DNA from: Alphaproteobacteria bacterium
GTDB lineage: Bacteria > Bacteroidota > Bacteroidia > Bacteroidales > FEN-979
Length of the DNA: 64,000 nt
Reading direction: 5' to 3'
Assembly: GCA_009928665.1 (NCBI GenBank)
Contig: SACF01000015.1
Location: 1-64,000, forward strand
Both the position numbers and the translations under genes were made by a program. The notes beneath the pieces were generated by a model. That model had not been told where the DNA came from. It made no database searches and saw only the letters and a list, made by a program, of their open reading frames with translations. Numbering within the stretch: the first letter of the stretch is position 1; every line of letters begins with the position of its first letter. Shown here piece by piece: positions 54,018-63,737 of the stretch.

Positions 54018-56237
54018 ATGAAACGATTATATAAGATAACATTCCTGGTCCTGGCAATGACCATGTTTTTTGCCTCCTGCGTCAAGGATCTCGATACGGT
54101 ACCCATCGATCCGAACGACCTGACACCGGATAAAGTTTATGCCAACAAGGCAGGATATAACCACGTTCTTGCCAAATTATATGCCGGCCTTTCCACTTCA
54201 GGACAGCAGGGTGCTGCCGGTAATCCAGATATCAGCGGGATTGATGAAGGATTCGGTGAATACCTCCGGGGTTACTGGTATCACCAGGAGCTGACCACCG
54301 ACGAGGCCGTAATCGGCTGGAATGACCAGACCATCAAAAACTTCCACTATCAAAACTGGGGTTCCGGCGATGTGTTCATTCAGGCCATGTATTACCGGAT
54401 CTTTTTCCAGATCACCCAATGCAATGAGTTCATCCGCGAATCAACCGAGGCAAAACTCGACGAAAGGGGAATCACCGGCGCCGATCGTACCGAAATCGGT
54501 TTCTACCGCGCTGAAGCCCGCTTCCTGAGAGCCCTCAGTTACTACCATGCACTCGATATGTTCGGAAATGTACCTTTCGTGACCGAAGACGATGGTGTGG
54601 GTAAATTCTTCCCGGCCCAGATCAAACGTGCCGATCTTTACCTGTACGTGGAAAAAGAACTGCTGGCCATCGAGGGACTTTTAAAACCCGCACGTACCAA
54701 CGAATATGGCCGTGCCGACCAGGCTGCCGCATGGACCCTGCTGGCAAAACTTTATCTGAATGCCAAGGTTTATACCGGTATCGATAACACCGAATTTTAC
54801 ACCAAATGTATCACCTTCTGCAACAAGGTGATCGGAGCCGGGTATACCCTCGAGTCCACCTATCAGAACCTGTTCCTTGCCGACAACCAAAACAACACCA
54901 ACGAGAACATCTTTACGGTTAACTTCGACGGTCTTCGTACCCGTACCTGGGGCGGAACCACCTTTATCATCCATTCCGCTGTTGGCGGATCGATGACCCC
55001 TGCCGATTATGGTGTAGCAGGCGGATGGGGCGGAACCCGCACCACCAGCGCACTGGTTGAAAAATTCCCCGATTTTGTTGCCGACCGCGGATGGGCATCG
55101 AAAAAACCTCACCCCAAAGGCGGCTACCCGATCCTCTATGTCCCGGGTTCCTACCAGGGCTGGGATCCTGCGAACACTACAACCGTGCTGAAATCAGTCG
55201 GCTCTGACAATAATTTTGAAGGATACCTCAATCTTCCGGCTAGTACCGAACTGAAATTCTGTACCACCCCGGATTGGAGTAATGATTATGGCGACGACGG
55301 TACTACATCCGGTAAACTGGTACATCCCGGGAGTAATATTATAGTTTCTGATGCCGGTTATTACAAGGTTAACGTTAGTATGGACACGCTGGGTTACGTT
55401 TTGACCAAAACCACCTGGGGAATTGTTGGTGATGCTGTGGGTAGTTGGGATGTCGATCAGCCGATGACCTATGATGAAGCAACGGGTGAATGGATTGCAA
55501 CCGTTGATATGATTGCCGGTGAGATTAAATTCCGTGCTAACGGTGGATGGGATATAAATTACGGAGATAACGGAGGTGATGGTATTCTCGAAGCCGGTGG
55601 GAAAAATATTCCGGTACCCTCGGATGGAACCTATAAGGTCTATATGAAACTCGGTGCACCCGATTACACCTACCGCATCGAAATGTTCATCGCTCCGGCT
55701 TATGACCACAGAGCCCTTTTCTGGACCGATGGCCAGAATCTTGACATCAACGACATCTCCGTATTCAACGACGGGTATGCCATTTCCAAATGGAAGAATG
55801 TGACCAGCACCGGAGTTGCCGGCAGCGACGGAACCTATACCGATACCGACTTCCCGTTGTTCCGGCTGGCTGATGTGTACCTCATGTATGCTGAAGCCGT
55901 TCTTAGAGGAGGAGCAGGTGGAGATCTCGGTACAGCTCTTGCAAAGGTTAACGAAATCCGTTACCGTGGTTATGGTAATGATGACCGTGGCCATATAAAA
56001 GCCAACGATCTGACTCTCGATTTCATCCTCGATGAAAGAGCCCGCGAATTGTACTGGGAATGCCACCGCCGGACCGACCTGATCCGCTATGGCAAATTCA
56101 GTACGGGCACCTACCTCTGGCCATGGAAGGGCGGCGTTAAAAACGGTGCAACGGTAGCAGAAACCTATAACCTCTTCCCGTTGCCATCCTCCGATGTTTC
56201 GGCCAACCCGAACCTGAAACAAAACCTCGGATATTAA
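54018..56237 (+). CDS. susD: SusD-family glycan-binding lipoprotein with inserted SusE/F-type modules
   Basis: A 739-residue lipoprotein (lipobox FFASC, Cys21), longer than the usual 500-600. The N-terminal SusD helices and TPR-like core (FYRAEARFLRALSYYHALDMFGNVPFV) and the C-terminal SusD end (LDFILDERARELYWECHRRTDLIRYG) are intact. Between about 368 and 556 lie two tandem beta modules, ILYVPGSYQGWDP...GYYKVNVSMDTLGYVL and WGIVGDAVGSWDVD...TYKVYMKLG, which follow the pattern of SusE/SusF starch-binding modules. SusD caps SusC; the extra modules should give it added starch-binding sites. Such an insertion is unusual. Confidence 0.9.
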   Translation: MKRLYKITFLVLAMTMFFASCVKDLDTVPIDPNDLTPDKVYANKAGYNHVLAKLYAGLSTSGQQGAAGNPDISGIDEGFGEYLRGYWYHQELTTDEAVIGWNDQTIKNFHYQNWGSGDVFIQAMYYRIFFQITQCNEFIRESTEAKLDERGITGADRTEIGFYRAEARFLRALSYYHALDMFGNVPFVTEDDGVGKFFPAQIKRADLYLYVEKELLAIEGLLKPARTNEYGRADQAAAWTLLAKLYLNAKVYTGIDNTEFYTKCITFCNKVIGAGYTLESTYQNLFLADNQNNTNENIFTVNFDGLRTRTWGGTTFIIHSAVGGSMTPADYGVAGGWGGTRTTSALVEKFPDFVADRGWASKKPHPKGGYPILYVPGSYQGWDPANTTTVLKSVGSDNNFEGYLNLPASTELKFCTTPDWSNDYGDDGTTSGKLVHPGSNIIVSDAGYYKVNVSMDTLGYVLTKTTWGIVGDAVGSWDVDQPMTYDEATGEWIATVDMIAGEIKFRANGGWDINYGDNGGDGILEAGGKNIPVPSDGTYKVYMKLGAPDYTYRIEMFIAPAYDHRALFWTDGQNLDINDISVFNDGYAISKWKNVTSTGVAGSDGTYTDTDFPLFRLADVYLMYAEAVLRGGAGGDLGTALAKVNEIRYRGYGNDDRGHIKANDLTLDFILDERARELYWECHRRTDLIRYGKFSTGTYLWPWKGGVKNGATVAETYNLFPLPSSDVSANPNLKQNLGY

Positions 56238-56256
56238 CAGTTAAAAAAATAATCAT

Positions 56257-57384
56257 ATGAAAAAACTAACAATATTAATCCTGGCAATTGGTTTGGTCAG
56301 CCTGTACTCTTGTAAAAAGGACGAAGACAGAGCTGTTTTAACCGATTATACCGCGGCCCAATTGCTGTCACCTCCCCAGGGTAGCTATATCCTGAAAGAG
56401 GCCTTGAAGGACTCCGTACTCTTCACCTACACATGGTCGGCAGCAGCCTATAATCCTACCGATCTTGTAAAACCTGTTTATACGCTCGAAATGGATACAG
56501 CGGGAAATAATTTCAACAGCCCCAAGGTCCTTACTTCATCCGCTACCAGTTTCTCGTTCACAATAACCCATGGAACCATGAATAACATGATCCTGGGTGT
56601 TTTCAGCGGGATTCCTGATGCCCTGTCTACCTTTGAATTCAGGGTCACATCACAACTTTCCGGTTCCGGAGCTGCCTGTACCAAGCATTCTGCTGTTCTG
56701 ACCCTCGATATTACTCCCTATTCCCAGGTTGTTATCGTTCCCCCGATTTACCTGCTCGGTGATGCGACAACCATTGGCTGGGATAATATGAAGGCCCTTG
56801 AAATGACCCATCTGACAAATGGACAATTTGCCATTGTTGAACATCTTAGCGGTGGCGGAAAATTCATAAAATTCATTGCCGATCGCGGCTTTTGGGCTCC
56901 GCAATGGGGTACCGATGCTACCGGTACCTGGGATGCAGGCCCGATGGTTTACAGACCAACTGAATCAGTGCCAGATCCTGTCGGAATTCCTTCGCCTGAT
57001 AATGAAGGAGATTTCTGGATCATGGCCGATACGGCGAACCTTGTTTACCAAGTTCAGGCTACTTCAGCTCAACTGTACCTGATTGGAGATGCCACAACAG
57101 CCGGTTGGGACAATACCAAGGGAATAGAGTTCACCAAAGTATCTCCGGGTATTTTCACACTCACTACCAACCTTACGGCTGGAGGAATGAAATTACTGGA
57201 AGTCCTTGGACAATGGGCGCCTCAGTGGGGAACAGATGCCAGTGCAACCCCAAATTTCGGTAACCTGGTGTACCGCCCGACTGAATCAGTACCTGATCCT
57301 CCGAGCCTTACCTCACCGGGAACAGGAACCTTCACCATCGAAGCCAACCTGATAACCAAAACATTTAAAATCACAGCGAAATAG
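56257..57384 (+). CDS. susE: SusE-family starch-binding lipoprotein
   Basis: A 375-residue surface lipoprotein with lipobox SLYSC (Cys19). The N-terminal SusE fibronectin-like domain spans about 30-150. Two SusE/F-type modules follow: IYLLGDATTIGWDN...VYRPTESVPDPVG and LYLIGDATTAGWDN...VYRPTESVPDPPS, each with aromatic residues expected to stack on glucose rings. It helps hold starch at the cell surface beside SusCD. It begins 19 bases after susD, and a strong terminator lies 12 bases past its stop. Confidence 0.9.
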   Translation: MKKLTILILAIGLVSLYSCKKDEDRAVLTDYTAAQLLSPPQGSYILKEALKDSVLFTYTWSAAAYNPTDLVKPVYTLEMDTAGNNFNSPKVLTSSATSFSFTITHGTMNNMILGVFSGIPDALSTFEFRVTSQLSGSGAACTKHSAVLTLDITPYSQVVIVPPIYLLGDATTIGWDNMKALEMTHLTNGQFAIVEHLSGGGKFIKFIADRGFWAPQWGTDATGTWDAGPMVYRPTESVPDPVGIPSPDNEGDFWIMADTANLVYQVQATSAQLYLIGDATTAGWDNTKGIEFTKVSPGIFTLTTNLTAGGMKLLEVLGQWAPQWGTDASATPNFGNLVYRPTESVPDPPSLTSPGTGTFTIEANLITKTFKITAK

Positions 57385-57395
57385 GTTTTCGGTGT

Positions 57396-57440
57396 AAAAA
57401 TAAGAGAGGGCGACCCAAAAGGCCGCCCTCTCTTATTTTT
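57396..57440. terminator. Bidirectional terminator between susE and the GH13 gene
   Basis: AAAAATAAGAGAGGGCG (57396-57412) and CGCCCTCTCTTATTTTT (57424-57440) form a perfect 17-bp stem with an 11-base loop. The A- and T-rich ends make it work from both sides, ending susE and the convergent GH13 gene. Confidence 0.92.
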
Positions 57441-57453
57441 TAGAAAAGGATAA

Positions 57454-59313
57454 TTAGTGATTCCCTAATTCAATGATTGCTGCCGATTTTGGTTGAATAA
57501 TCCATTTTGAAAGATCACTTATCTCCTGGCCGGTTAAAACCTCCCGGCCCGACCGGAATCCCTTAACCATCTCAGCCAAAACCTTCACGTCAACCGACTT
57601 TCCCTCTGTTTCATGGTTATTGAGAACCACCATCACGGTATCGGCGGCGTTGTAACGGAAGTAGACGTATAACCCGTCGACCGGCAGAAACTGCATCAAC
57701 TTGCCTTTGTGGATTACCGCTTTCTCTTTACGCCATTGAAGCAGCCGGGTCATGTAAGCGTGCATCGACTGTGCATCCGGGCCCAGGTTGCGCGGATCAA
57801 AGGCGTTGAGTGTATCGGCGGCCCAGCCACCCGGAAAATCTTTACGCTTCATCCCGTCGCCTTTATCAATGCCGGTCGTCATCAGAATTTCGGTTCCGTA
57901 ATAGATCTGCGGGATTCCGCGTGTCGTTAGAATAAAGGCCATAGCCATCTTCAGCTTGCGGACATCATCACCCATGAAATCGAGAAACCGGTTGATATCA
58001 TGGTTATCGGCAATCACCATCAGGTTCATCGGGTCGGAGTAAAGAAAATCCTGCGCAACGATGTCGTACAACCTGATAATCCCGGTTCCCCAGCCATCCT
58101 TTTCCATGAAGGCGACCTTCAGCGCATCCGCTAAGGGGAAATCAACCAGACTGGGGAGCTTTGAATTATAACCGTCTCGGTTCATGGCATCTTTTTGCCA
58201 GTAAGCAACCAGTGCCGGAACGCCCATCATGCATTCACCCACGATGTTAAAATTGGGATATTCCCGCATAACCTCTGCCACCCAAGTAGCCATGAAATCC
58301 TTGAACGGGTAGGGATAGGTGTCCTGGCGGATCCCATCCAACCCGACGTACTCTATCCACCAGATGCTGTTCTGAATGAGATACCGCGCCATAAAAGGAT
58401 TGTGCTGGTTCAGATCAGGCATGGATTTTACAAACCATCCCCTCACATATTTATCGGCATCGTACCCCGAAACATGGGGATCTGAAACCGTGCTGGCCCG
58501 GTGCGAGGTCTGCGTGAATTCAGGAAACTGGTTCAGCCAGTCGGCCATCGGCAGGTCGTTCATCCACCAGTGTCCCGATCCGCAATGGTTGAACACCATA
58601 TCCATGATCACCTTCATCCCTTTCGCGTGTATGGCCTTGCAAAGATTTACGTAATCGGTGTTGGAGCCGAACCGCGGATCGACTTTATAATAATTGGTAG
58701 TTGAATACCCGTGATAGGAATAGAGATCCTGATTGTTTTCGAGAACGGGATTAAGCCAGATTGCCGTAATTCCTAGGTTTTTTATATAATCGAGATGATT
58801 GCTGATACCGGTGAAATCGCCTCCGTGCCGGCCGTTTGGATTGTTCCGGTCAGCCTTCTCGAGCATCCCTTCCAGGTTGTCGTTCGCGGGGTCGCCATTC
58901 GAAAACCGGTCGGGCATCAACAGGTATATGGCATCGGATGCATCGAAACCCTTACGGTTCGAAGAATTCTTCACCCGGTCGATCATTTGGTAGCTGTAAG
59001 TCACAACAGTTTTCCCCTGGTTAACGAAGTTTATGGTAAAGTTGCCCGGCCTGGCAGCGGGCAGTATCTTCAGGTCGAGGAAAAGATAATTAGGGTTATC
59101 GACCTTATGGACCTTAACCAGTTCCACTCCGGGATACCGGATCGAAACGGTCGTTTTCCCGATCCCTGTACCGTGTACCATCACCTGAAGATTGGGATTT
59201 TTAAATCCTTTCCACCAGAATGGAGGTTCCACCCTTTGCAGGGTAATATCTTGGCCGACAACACAGGCTGTAAGGCCCAGGAAACACGTCAAAATCAATA
59301 CGATCTTCTTCAT
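57454..59313 (-). CDS. susA: SusA-like GH13 cyclomaltodextrinase/neopullulanase
   Basis: A 619-residue glycosidase with a signal peptide and possible lipobox (LTAC near 14-17, then VVGQ). An N-terminal CBM34-like beta domain (to about 115) precedes a GH13 barrel with nucleophile Asp331 (GIRQDTYPY), acid/base Glu360 (NIVGECMMG) and Asp439 (ADNHDINRF). A C-terminal cyclomaltodextrinase-type beta domain ends the protein. It should cut imported malto-oligosaccharides in the periplasm. It is convergent with susE and shares a terminator with it, so control is separate from the susCDE operon. Confidence 0.9.
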   Translation of the reverse strand: MKKIVLILTCFLGLTACVVGQDITLQRVEPPFWWKGFKNPNLQVMVHGTGIGKTTVSIRYPGVELVKVHKVDNPNYLFLDLKILPAARPGNFTINFVNQGKTVVTYSYQMIDRVKNSSNRKGFDASDAIYLLMPDRFSNGDPANDNLEGMLEKADRNNPNGRHGGDFTGISNHLDYIKNLGITAIWLNPVLENNQDLYSYHGYSTTNYYKVDPRFGSNTDYVNLCKAIHAKGMKVIMDMVFNHCGSGHWWMNDLPMADWLNQFPEFTQTSHRASTVSDPHVSGYDADKYVRGWFVKSMPDLNQHNPFMARYLIQNSIWWIEYVGLDGIRQDTYPYPFKDFMATWVAEVMREYPNFNIVGECMMGVPALVAYWQKDAMNRDGYNSKLPSLVDFPLADALKVAFMEKDGWGTGIIRLYDIVAQDFLYSDPMNLMVIADNHDINRFLDFMGDDVRKLKMAMAFILTTRGIPQIYYGTEILMTTGIDKGDGMKRKDFPGGWAADTLNAFDPRNLGPDAQSMHAYMTRLLQWRKEKAVIHKGKLMQFLPVDGLYVYFRYNAADTVMVVLNNHETEGKSVDVKVLAEMVKGFRSGREVLTGQEISDLSKWIIQPKSAAIIELGNH

Positions 59314-59866
59314 AATATTTTCTTTTACAGGATAAAATTAATAATTCCGGAAGAATCCGATGAATTTTCTCAATGGGGCGCTTCCGTGTAAATACTTTCA
59401 CCGGAGATCAGCGAAACTAAGGAAGGTCAAAGAGAAACAGGATACTGAATTTTGTGATTTTGCGATTTTTCGCAAATACAATCAGCCGAAGTGTAAAACA
59501 GTATGTACATGAATAAATCAGGTTAACTTGAATTCAGTTTATAATAATAGTAACTTTGATCTCATCTTTTCAACGATTCTGTTTTGAAAAAGGGTGTCAG
59601 TATATTCCTGCTCCTTTGCATGACCGTTCCCATGGGAAGGAGCGCCGATATTGTACCAGCATGAAAACCTCTCATAATACTTATTTCCATTCAGATAACA
59701 TCCTTCAGGGATGCAGCAAACTGAATGTGTAATCCGAAATGCACGGGGACTGAAACTTTTTTAATTCAAAAAAAATCAGATCAATGAAATGCCTGTTGGA
59801 ATCAATTCGTGATGGTGGAAAATATACAGAAGCATTCCCTCTGATCCTTCAAAAATCATTAAACAG
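59314..59866. other. Long intergenic region with a promoter and a signal-peptide-like mini-frame
   Basis: TTG (59528-59530), 20 bases, then TAACTTTG (59551-59558) makes a likely plus-strand promoter for the receptor gene with a leader of about 300 bases. A TTG at 59584 opens 26 codons reading KKGVSIFLLLCMTVPMGRSA, a signal-peptide pattern, then stops at 59664; it could be a gene remnant. TTCCCATGGGAA (59627-59638) is a 12-bp palindrome. I found no match to a cobalamin or other riboswitch. Confidence 0.45.
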
Positions 59867-62014
59867 ATGAAGACATTTACGATCACAAAGATTTTATTGC
59901 CACTGTCGTTGTTGATTTTGTTTTCCGGTATGAATGGCGTCACCGCACAAAACAGGAAGAAGGCCGATTCGATCACGGCTTTCGATACAATATACCGGGA
60001 ACTCGATGAGGTCGTGGTTACTGCAACCAGAGTATCCAAACGGATCATCGACATTCCTTATTCAGTGGCCAGGCTGAATTACACCAGTTACAAATACGAC
60101 CGGTTGATCGGGTCCAACGACATGCTGTCGGCCATCCCGGGTCTCTTTCTGCAGTCACGCTATGGTGATCATGACGTACGTTTTTCGATCCGTGGCTTCG
60201 GAAGCCGGTCAAATTCGGGTGTCAGGGGGATCCGGATCCTGCTCGACGACATCCCCGAATCGGAACCCGACGGTCAGACCCGGCTTGAGGCACTCGATTT
60301 TAATTCGATCGGCCGCATCGAAGTAGTCAAAGGAAATGCCTCCTCGCTGTACACCAACGCTCCGGGAGGGGTGGTCAACTTTTTCAACGACATTGAGTTC
60401 GATGGATCGTCGATCCTGCAATTCAACCAGTTCGGTTCGTTCGGCCTGCATAAAAACGGATTTAAAGCGGCAGTCAAAACCGACAAATACCGCCTGCTGA
60501 CGACTTACAGCTACGTGAATTATGACGGGTACCGGGTTCATAACAATGAAAACTGGCATATACTCAACATGGTTCTCGAAGCCAATCCATCGCCGCATAC
60601 CAGCTTGAAAATCCTCGGGTATTTCGTCGATGGATTGATCAAACTGCCCGGTTCTCTTACAAAAGCTGAATTCGAAGCCGATCCGTATCAGGCAGATCCC
60701 AAGTCGATAAGCCGCGACGAAAAAAGAATTACCCGAAAGGGAAGAGTCGGGATCCGTTACAACGCGGTCTTCGGGCGCAACCTGAACAATGAGGTCGAAG
60801 TAACCGCTTATGGAACGATTAAATATTTTGACCGTACTGCAAAGGATTACCGCATCATAACCCGTTATGGCTTCGGTTTGAGTGCAAAGTACCTGAACAA
60901 AGCCACCATCGGCAAACGTCACAATGAATTTTCGGTGGGGGCCGACCTGTATGCCCAACCTGCCCGGACCGAGTATTATGAAAACATCAACGGGGCCAAA
61001 GGCGATCAGATCCTGCAACTGGTCAGTGAGAACATTGTCAATAAAGGACTCTTTTTTTCAGAGAATTTTGAGATTCTACCTGAGAAATTGTTTGTCCTGC
61101 TTACGGGACGCTACGACGATGTGGCCTATCATCAGAATGAAGAGACACTGCCATTGCTGAGCGACGACCGGTCGTTCGCTGCGTTTACCCCGAAACTGGC
61201 CCTCGACTACCGGATAACACCCATGATCTCTGCATACGGTTCCTTCGGGTACAGTTTCGACAGTCCGGCCAACAATGAACTCGACAGCCCCGATCCTGCC
61301 TATCTCTATAACAGGGATCTGCAACCCCAGGAATCACAGAATTTTGAAGTGGGGATCAAGGGGAACATTTACCGCTGGAAACAGATGTTCCTTCCCCGGT
61401 TCCTGTTTGAGCTGACCTTTTTTGATATCATCGTGAACAACGAAATAGTTCCATACGAAGTCTTGGGAAACGTCTTCTACCGGAACGCCGCCAAAACCAA
61501 CCGGTTGGGATTTGAAGCGGGTGTTCAGCTCGAAATTGTTCCGAACCTAAACCTGGGGATTACCTATACCTTCTCCGATTTCGACTACAAAGATTACATC
61601 GCCCGTACCATCACCATCGATACGGCAGGAAATTACCATGAAGAAGATCGTGATTTCTCGGGAAATATCGTCCCCAGCATTCCGAAAAGCAACCTCTATC
61701 TTTCACTTGCCTATACCCAACCTATCGGAAAACATGTTGACATTTTCGGAAAAGTAAGCTATCAGGGTATCAGCGGATTGTACGTCGATGATGCCAACTC
61801 CGATAAAACCAAGGGATACAATCTCCTGAACGGCCAGCTCGGACTGGATCTGCGTTTTGGAAAATTCAATGCCATGTTCTCCGGCGGCGTGAACAATATT
61901 TTCGATGAGATCTATGTAGGATTCACCAACACCAATTCGGCCAACCAGCGTTTTTATGAAGCCGGTGCGCCCCGCGACTGGTTCTGTTCCTTAAACCTCG
62001 GCTACCGGTTCTAA
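59867..62014 (+). CDS. TonB-dependent outer-membrane receptor
   Basis: A 715-residue receptor. Signal peptide to VTAQN (residue 29), a TonB-box-like ELDEVVVTATR near 46-56, plug motifs GSNDMLSAIPGLFLQSRYG, RFSIRGFGSRSNSGVRGIRIL, and GRIEVVKGNASSLYTNAPGGVVNF, then a 22-strand barrel that ends in NLGYRF with the terminal aromatic. It resembles siderophore or cofactor receptors of the FecA kind; no carboxypeptidase-like domain, so it is not of SusC type. Ligand unknown. It begins 13 bases before the Asp-box gene. Confidence 0.92.
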   Translation: MKTFTITKILLPLSLLILFSGMNGVTAQNRKKADSITAFDTIYRELDEVVVTATRVSKRIIDIPYSVARLNYTSYKYDRLIGSNDMLSAIPGLFLQSRYGDHDVRFSIRGFGSRSNSGVRGIRILLDDIPESEPDGQTRLEALDFNSIGRIEVVKGNASSLYTNAPGGVVNFFNDIEFDGSSILQFNQFGSFGLHKNGFKAAVKTDKYRLLTTYSYVNYDGYRVHNNENWHILNMVLEANPSPHTSLKILGYFVDGLIKLPGSLTKAEFEADPYQADPKSISRDEKRITRKGRVGIRYNAVFGRNLNNEVEVTAYGTIKYFDRTAKDYRIITRYGFGLSAKYLNKATIGKRHNEFSVGADLYAQPARTEYYENINGAKGDQILQLVSENIVNKGLFFSENFEILPEKLFVLLTGRYDDVAYHQNEETLPLLSDDRSFAAFTPKLALDYRITPMISAYGSFGYSFDSPANNELDSPDPAYLYNRDLQPQESQNFEVGIKGNIYRWKQMFLPRFLFELTFFDIIVNNEIVPYEVLGNVFYRNAAKTNRLGFEAGVQLEIVPNLNLGITYTFSDFDYKDYIARTITIDTAGNYHEEDRDFSGNIVPSIPKSNLYLSLAYTQPIGKHVDIFGKVSYQGISGLYVDDANSDKTKGYNLLNGQLGLDLRFGKFNAMFSGGVNNIFDEIYVGFTNTNSANQRFYEAGAPRDWFCSLNLGYRF

Positions 62015-62027
62015 CCTTTTTCTGATC

Positions 62028-63737
62028 ATGAAGTTCATCAAGTCACCTGTCAAATGCGTTGTATGGAGCTGTCGGCCAGGCTCCCGGAAAAAAGGAATTC
62101 TAAAGTTTTTGTTGTTTTTTACTATCCTTCTTTCCCCGCTTGGACTATGTTCACAGTATAACATGACAAATGGAGAACTTCGTACTTTCAGTCCGAATTT
62201 TCGTCTTTATCCGGGAACAATGAACCAGACCGAAGTGTTTATCGTGAAATCGCCATTGGATGACGGGATCCTGTTTGCCTCTTGCAACACCCTTAATTTT
62301 ATTCCTTTTTTCATCAGCGAAGGCATTTATGTCACGCTCGATGGCGGAGCGACCTGGCAGGGATCCGACACCTGCTCCGGGAAACCCATCGAATTTCATG
62401 GCGGGGATCCCGGTATTACCATCGACCGCAACGGTACGTTCATTCTGACCCGCCTGGGGCGTGAACCTTTTGTGGGATTGTTTTCACATTATTCCTCCGA
62501 TCAGGGGCGTACCTGGTCGGACTGGAAGGTTATCTCGACCGACGACCTGGAGCGTGCCGTGCTCGCCTCCGACTGTGATCCGGCCTCACCCTTTTATGGT
62601 CGCACCTATGCCGCCTGGGTGAAGTTTGCACCTCCATACCCGCTGATGATGGCCTATACCGATAACGGTGCACAAACCTGGAGTGTTCCGAAGGCCATCA
62701 ACAATCCACCCAACCGCTCGGCCGGAGGAGATATTGATATCGGCCCCGGAGGTGAGGTTTATGTCTGCTGGGCGGGAGTTACCGATGTATCGCCCTTTCG
62801 GGAGGTCTACACAGGCTTTGCAATTTCGGTGTCGGGAGGAGCCTCCTGGACTGTCACCGAAAATGCCTTCGCGATGAATGGAATCAACGGAATCCTTCGC
62901 GAAAAAGACTCCATCCGGGTGAACGGCCTCCCCTCGATAGCGGTCGATACCACCCACGGGCCCCACCGGGGATGGATTTACATTGTGACCGGACAGAAAA
63001 ACCTGAGCCCTGCCGGGAGTGATCCCGACATCATCCTCAACCGGTCGACGGATGGAGGAAAAAGCTGGTCGCCGGGGATCAGGGTCAACCAGGATGCGTT
63101 GAACAACGGGAAAATCCAGTATTTTCCGGCTATTCATGTGGATAAGTACGGGGGAATCGATATTGTCTTTTATGACGATCGTTATACTAATTCCGATTCC
63201 TGCGGTATGATGTTGGCCCGGTCACTCGACGGAGGCGACACCTGGCGCGAATACCTGATCAGTGACCGTAATTTTAAACCCACGCCCATCGGCGGTCTGG
63301 GCCAGGGATACCAAGGCGATAACATCGATCTGACCTCCTCGGGTGAAACGCTCTGGCCGGTCTGGATGGATAACCGTACCGGGATTTACCAGATCTGGAC
63401 CGTGCCCTTGAAATTCACTGAGATCAGTGCCATAGGCGATAAGGAGCGGGAGCATCCCGACTTTGAACTGATGCAAAACCAACCCAACCCGTTCCACAAC
63501 CAGACGACCATCGGGTACCGGCTCTACCGTTCGGGATTTGTATCATTACAAGTATATGATCTCTCGGGACAATTGGTGGCCGACCTGATCCATGAAAAGC
63601 AACAACCCGGATCCTATTCCGTCAAGCTGGTGATACCCAACAGTGAAAACGGGTCAAAATCAGCACCGGGAGTTTATGTTTACCGTTTTCGGTTTGACGG
63701 GGAAACACGCTGTAAACGCCTCATCATCCTGAATTAG
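62028..63737 (+). CDS. Secreted Asp-box (sialidase-like) protein with T9SS tail
   Basis: A 569-residue exported protein with a signal peptide in residues about 22-43 behind a basic start. It has six Asp-box repeats (SxDxGxxW type): TLDGGATWQG, SSDQGRTWSD, TDNGAQTWS, SVSGGASWTV, STDGGKSWSP, SLDGGDTWRE. These mark a six-bladed propeller of the BNR/sialidase type; catalytic residues are not assigned. After residue 475 a T9SS type A sorting domain follows (FELMQNQPNPFHNQTTIGY to CKRLIILN), so it is surface or extracellular. It may be coexpressed with the receptor upstream (13-base gap). Confidence 0.85.
   Translation: MKFIKSPVKCVVWSCRPGSRKKGILKFLLFFTILLSPLGLCSQYNMTNGELRTFSPNFRLYPGTMNQTEVFIVKSPLDDGILFASCNTLNFIPFFISEGIYVTLDGGATWQGSDTCSGKPIEFHGGDPGITIDRNGTFILTRLGREPFVGLFSHYSSDQGRTWSDWKVISTDDLERAVLASDCDPASPFYGRTYAAWVKFAPPYPLMMAYTDNGAQTWSVPKAINNPPNRSAGGDIDIGPGGEVYVCWAGVTDVSPFREVYTGFAISVSGGASWTVTENAFAMNGINGILREKDSIRVNGLPSIAVDTTHGPHRGWIYIVTGQKNLSPAGSDPDIILNRSTDGGKSWSPGIRVNQDALNNGKIQYFPAIHVDKYGGIDIVFYDDRYTNSDSCGMMLARSLDGGDTWREYLISDRNFKPTPIGGLGQGYQGDNIDLTSSGETLWPVWMDNRTGIYQIWTVPLKFTEISAIGDKEREHPDFELMQNQPNPFHNQTTIGYRLYRSGFVSLQVYDLSGQLVADLIHEKQQPGSYSVKLVIPNSENGSKSAPGVYVYRFRFDGETRCKRLIILN

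Noticed and set aside
59559..59866. Cobalamin or other riboswitch before the TonB-dependent receptor
   Set aside because: The long leader invited a check, but the conserved cobalamin box and its partner helices were not found by eye.
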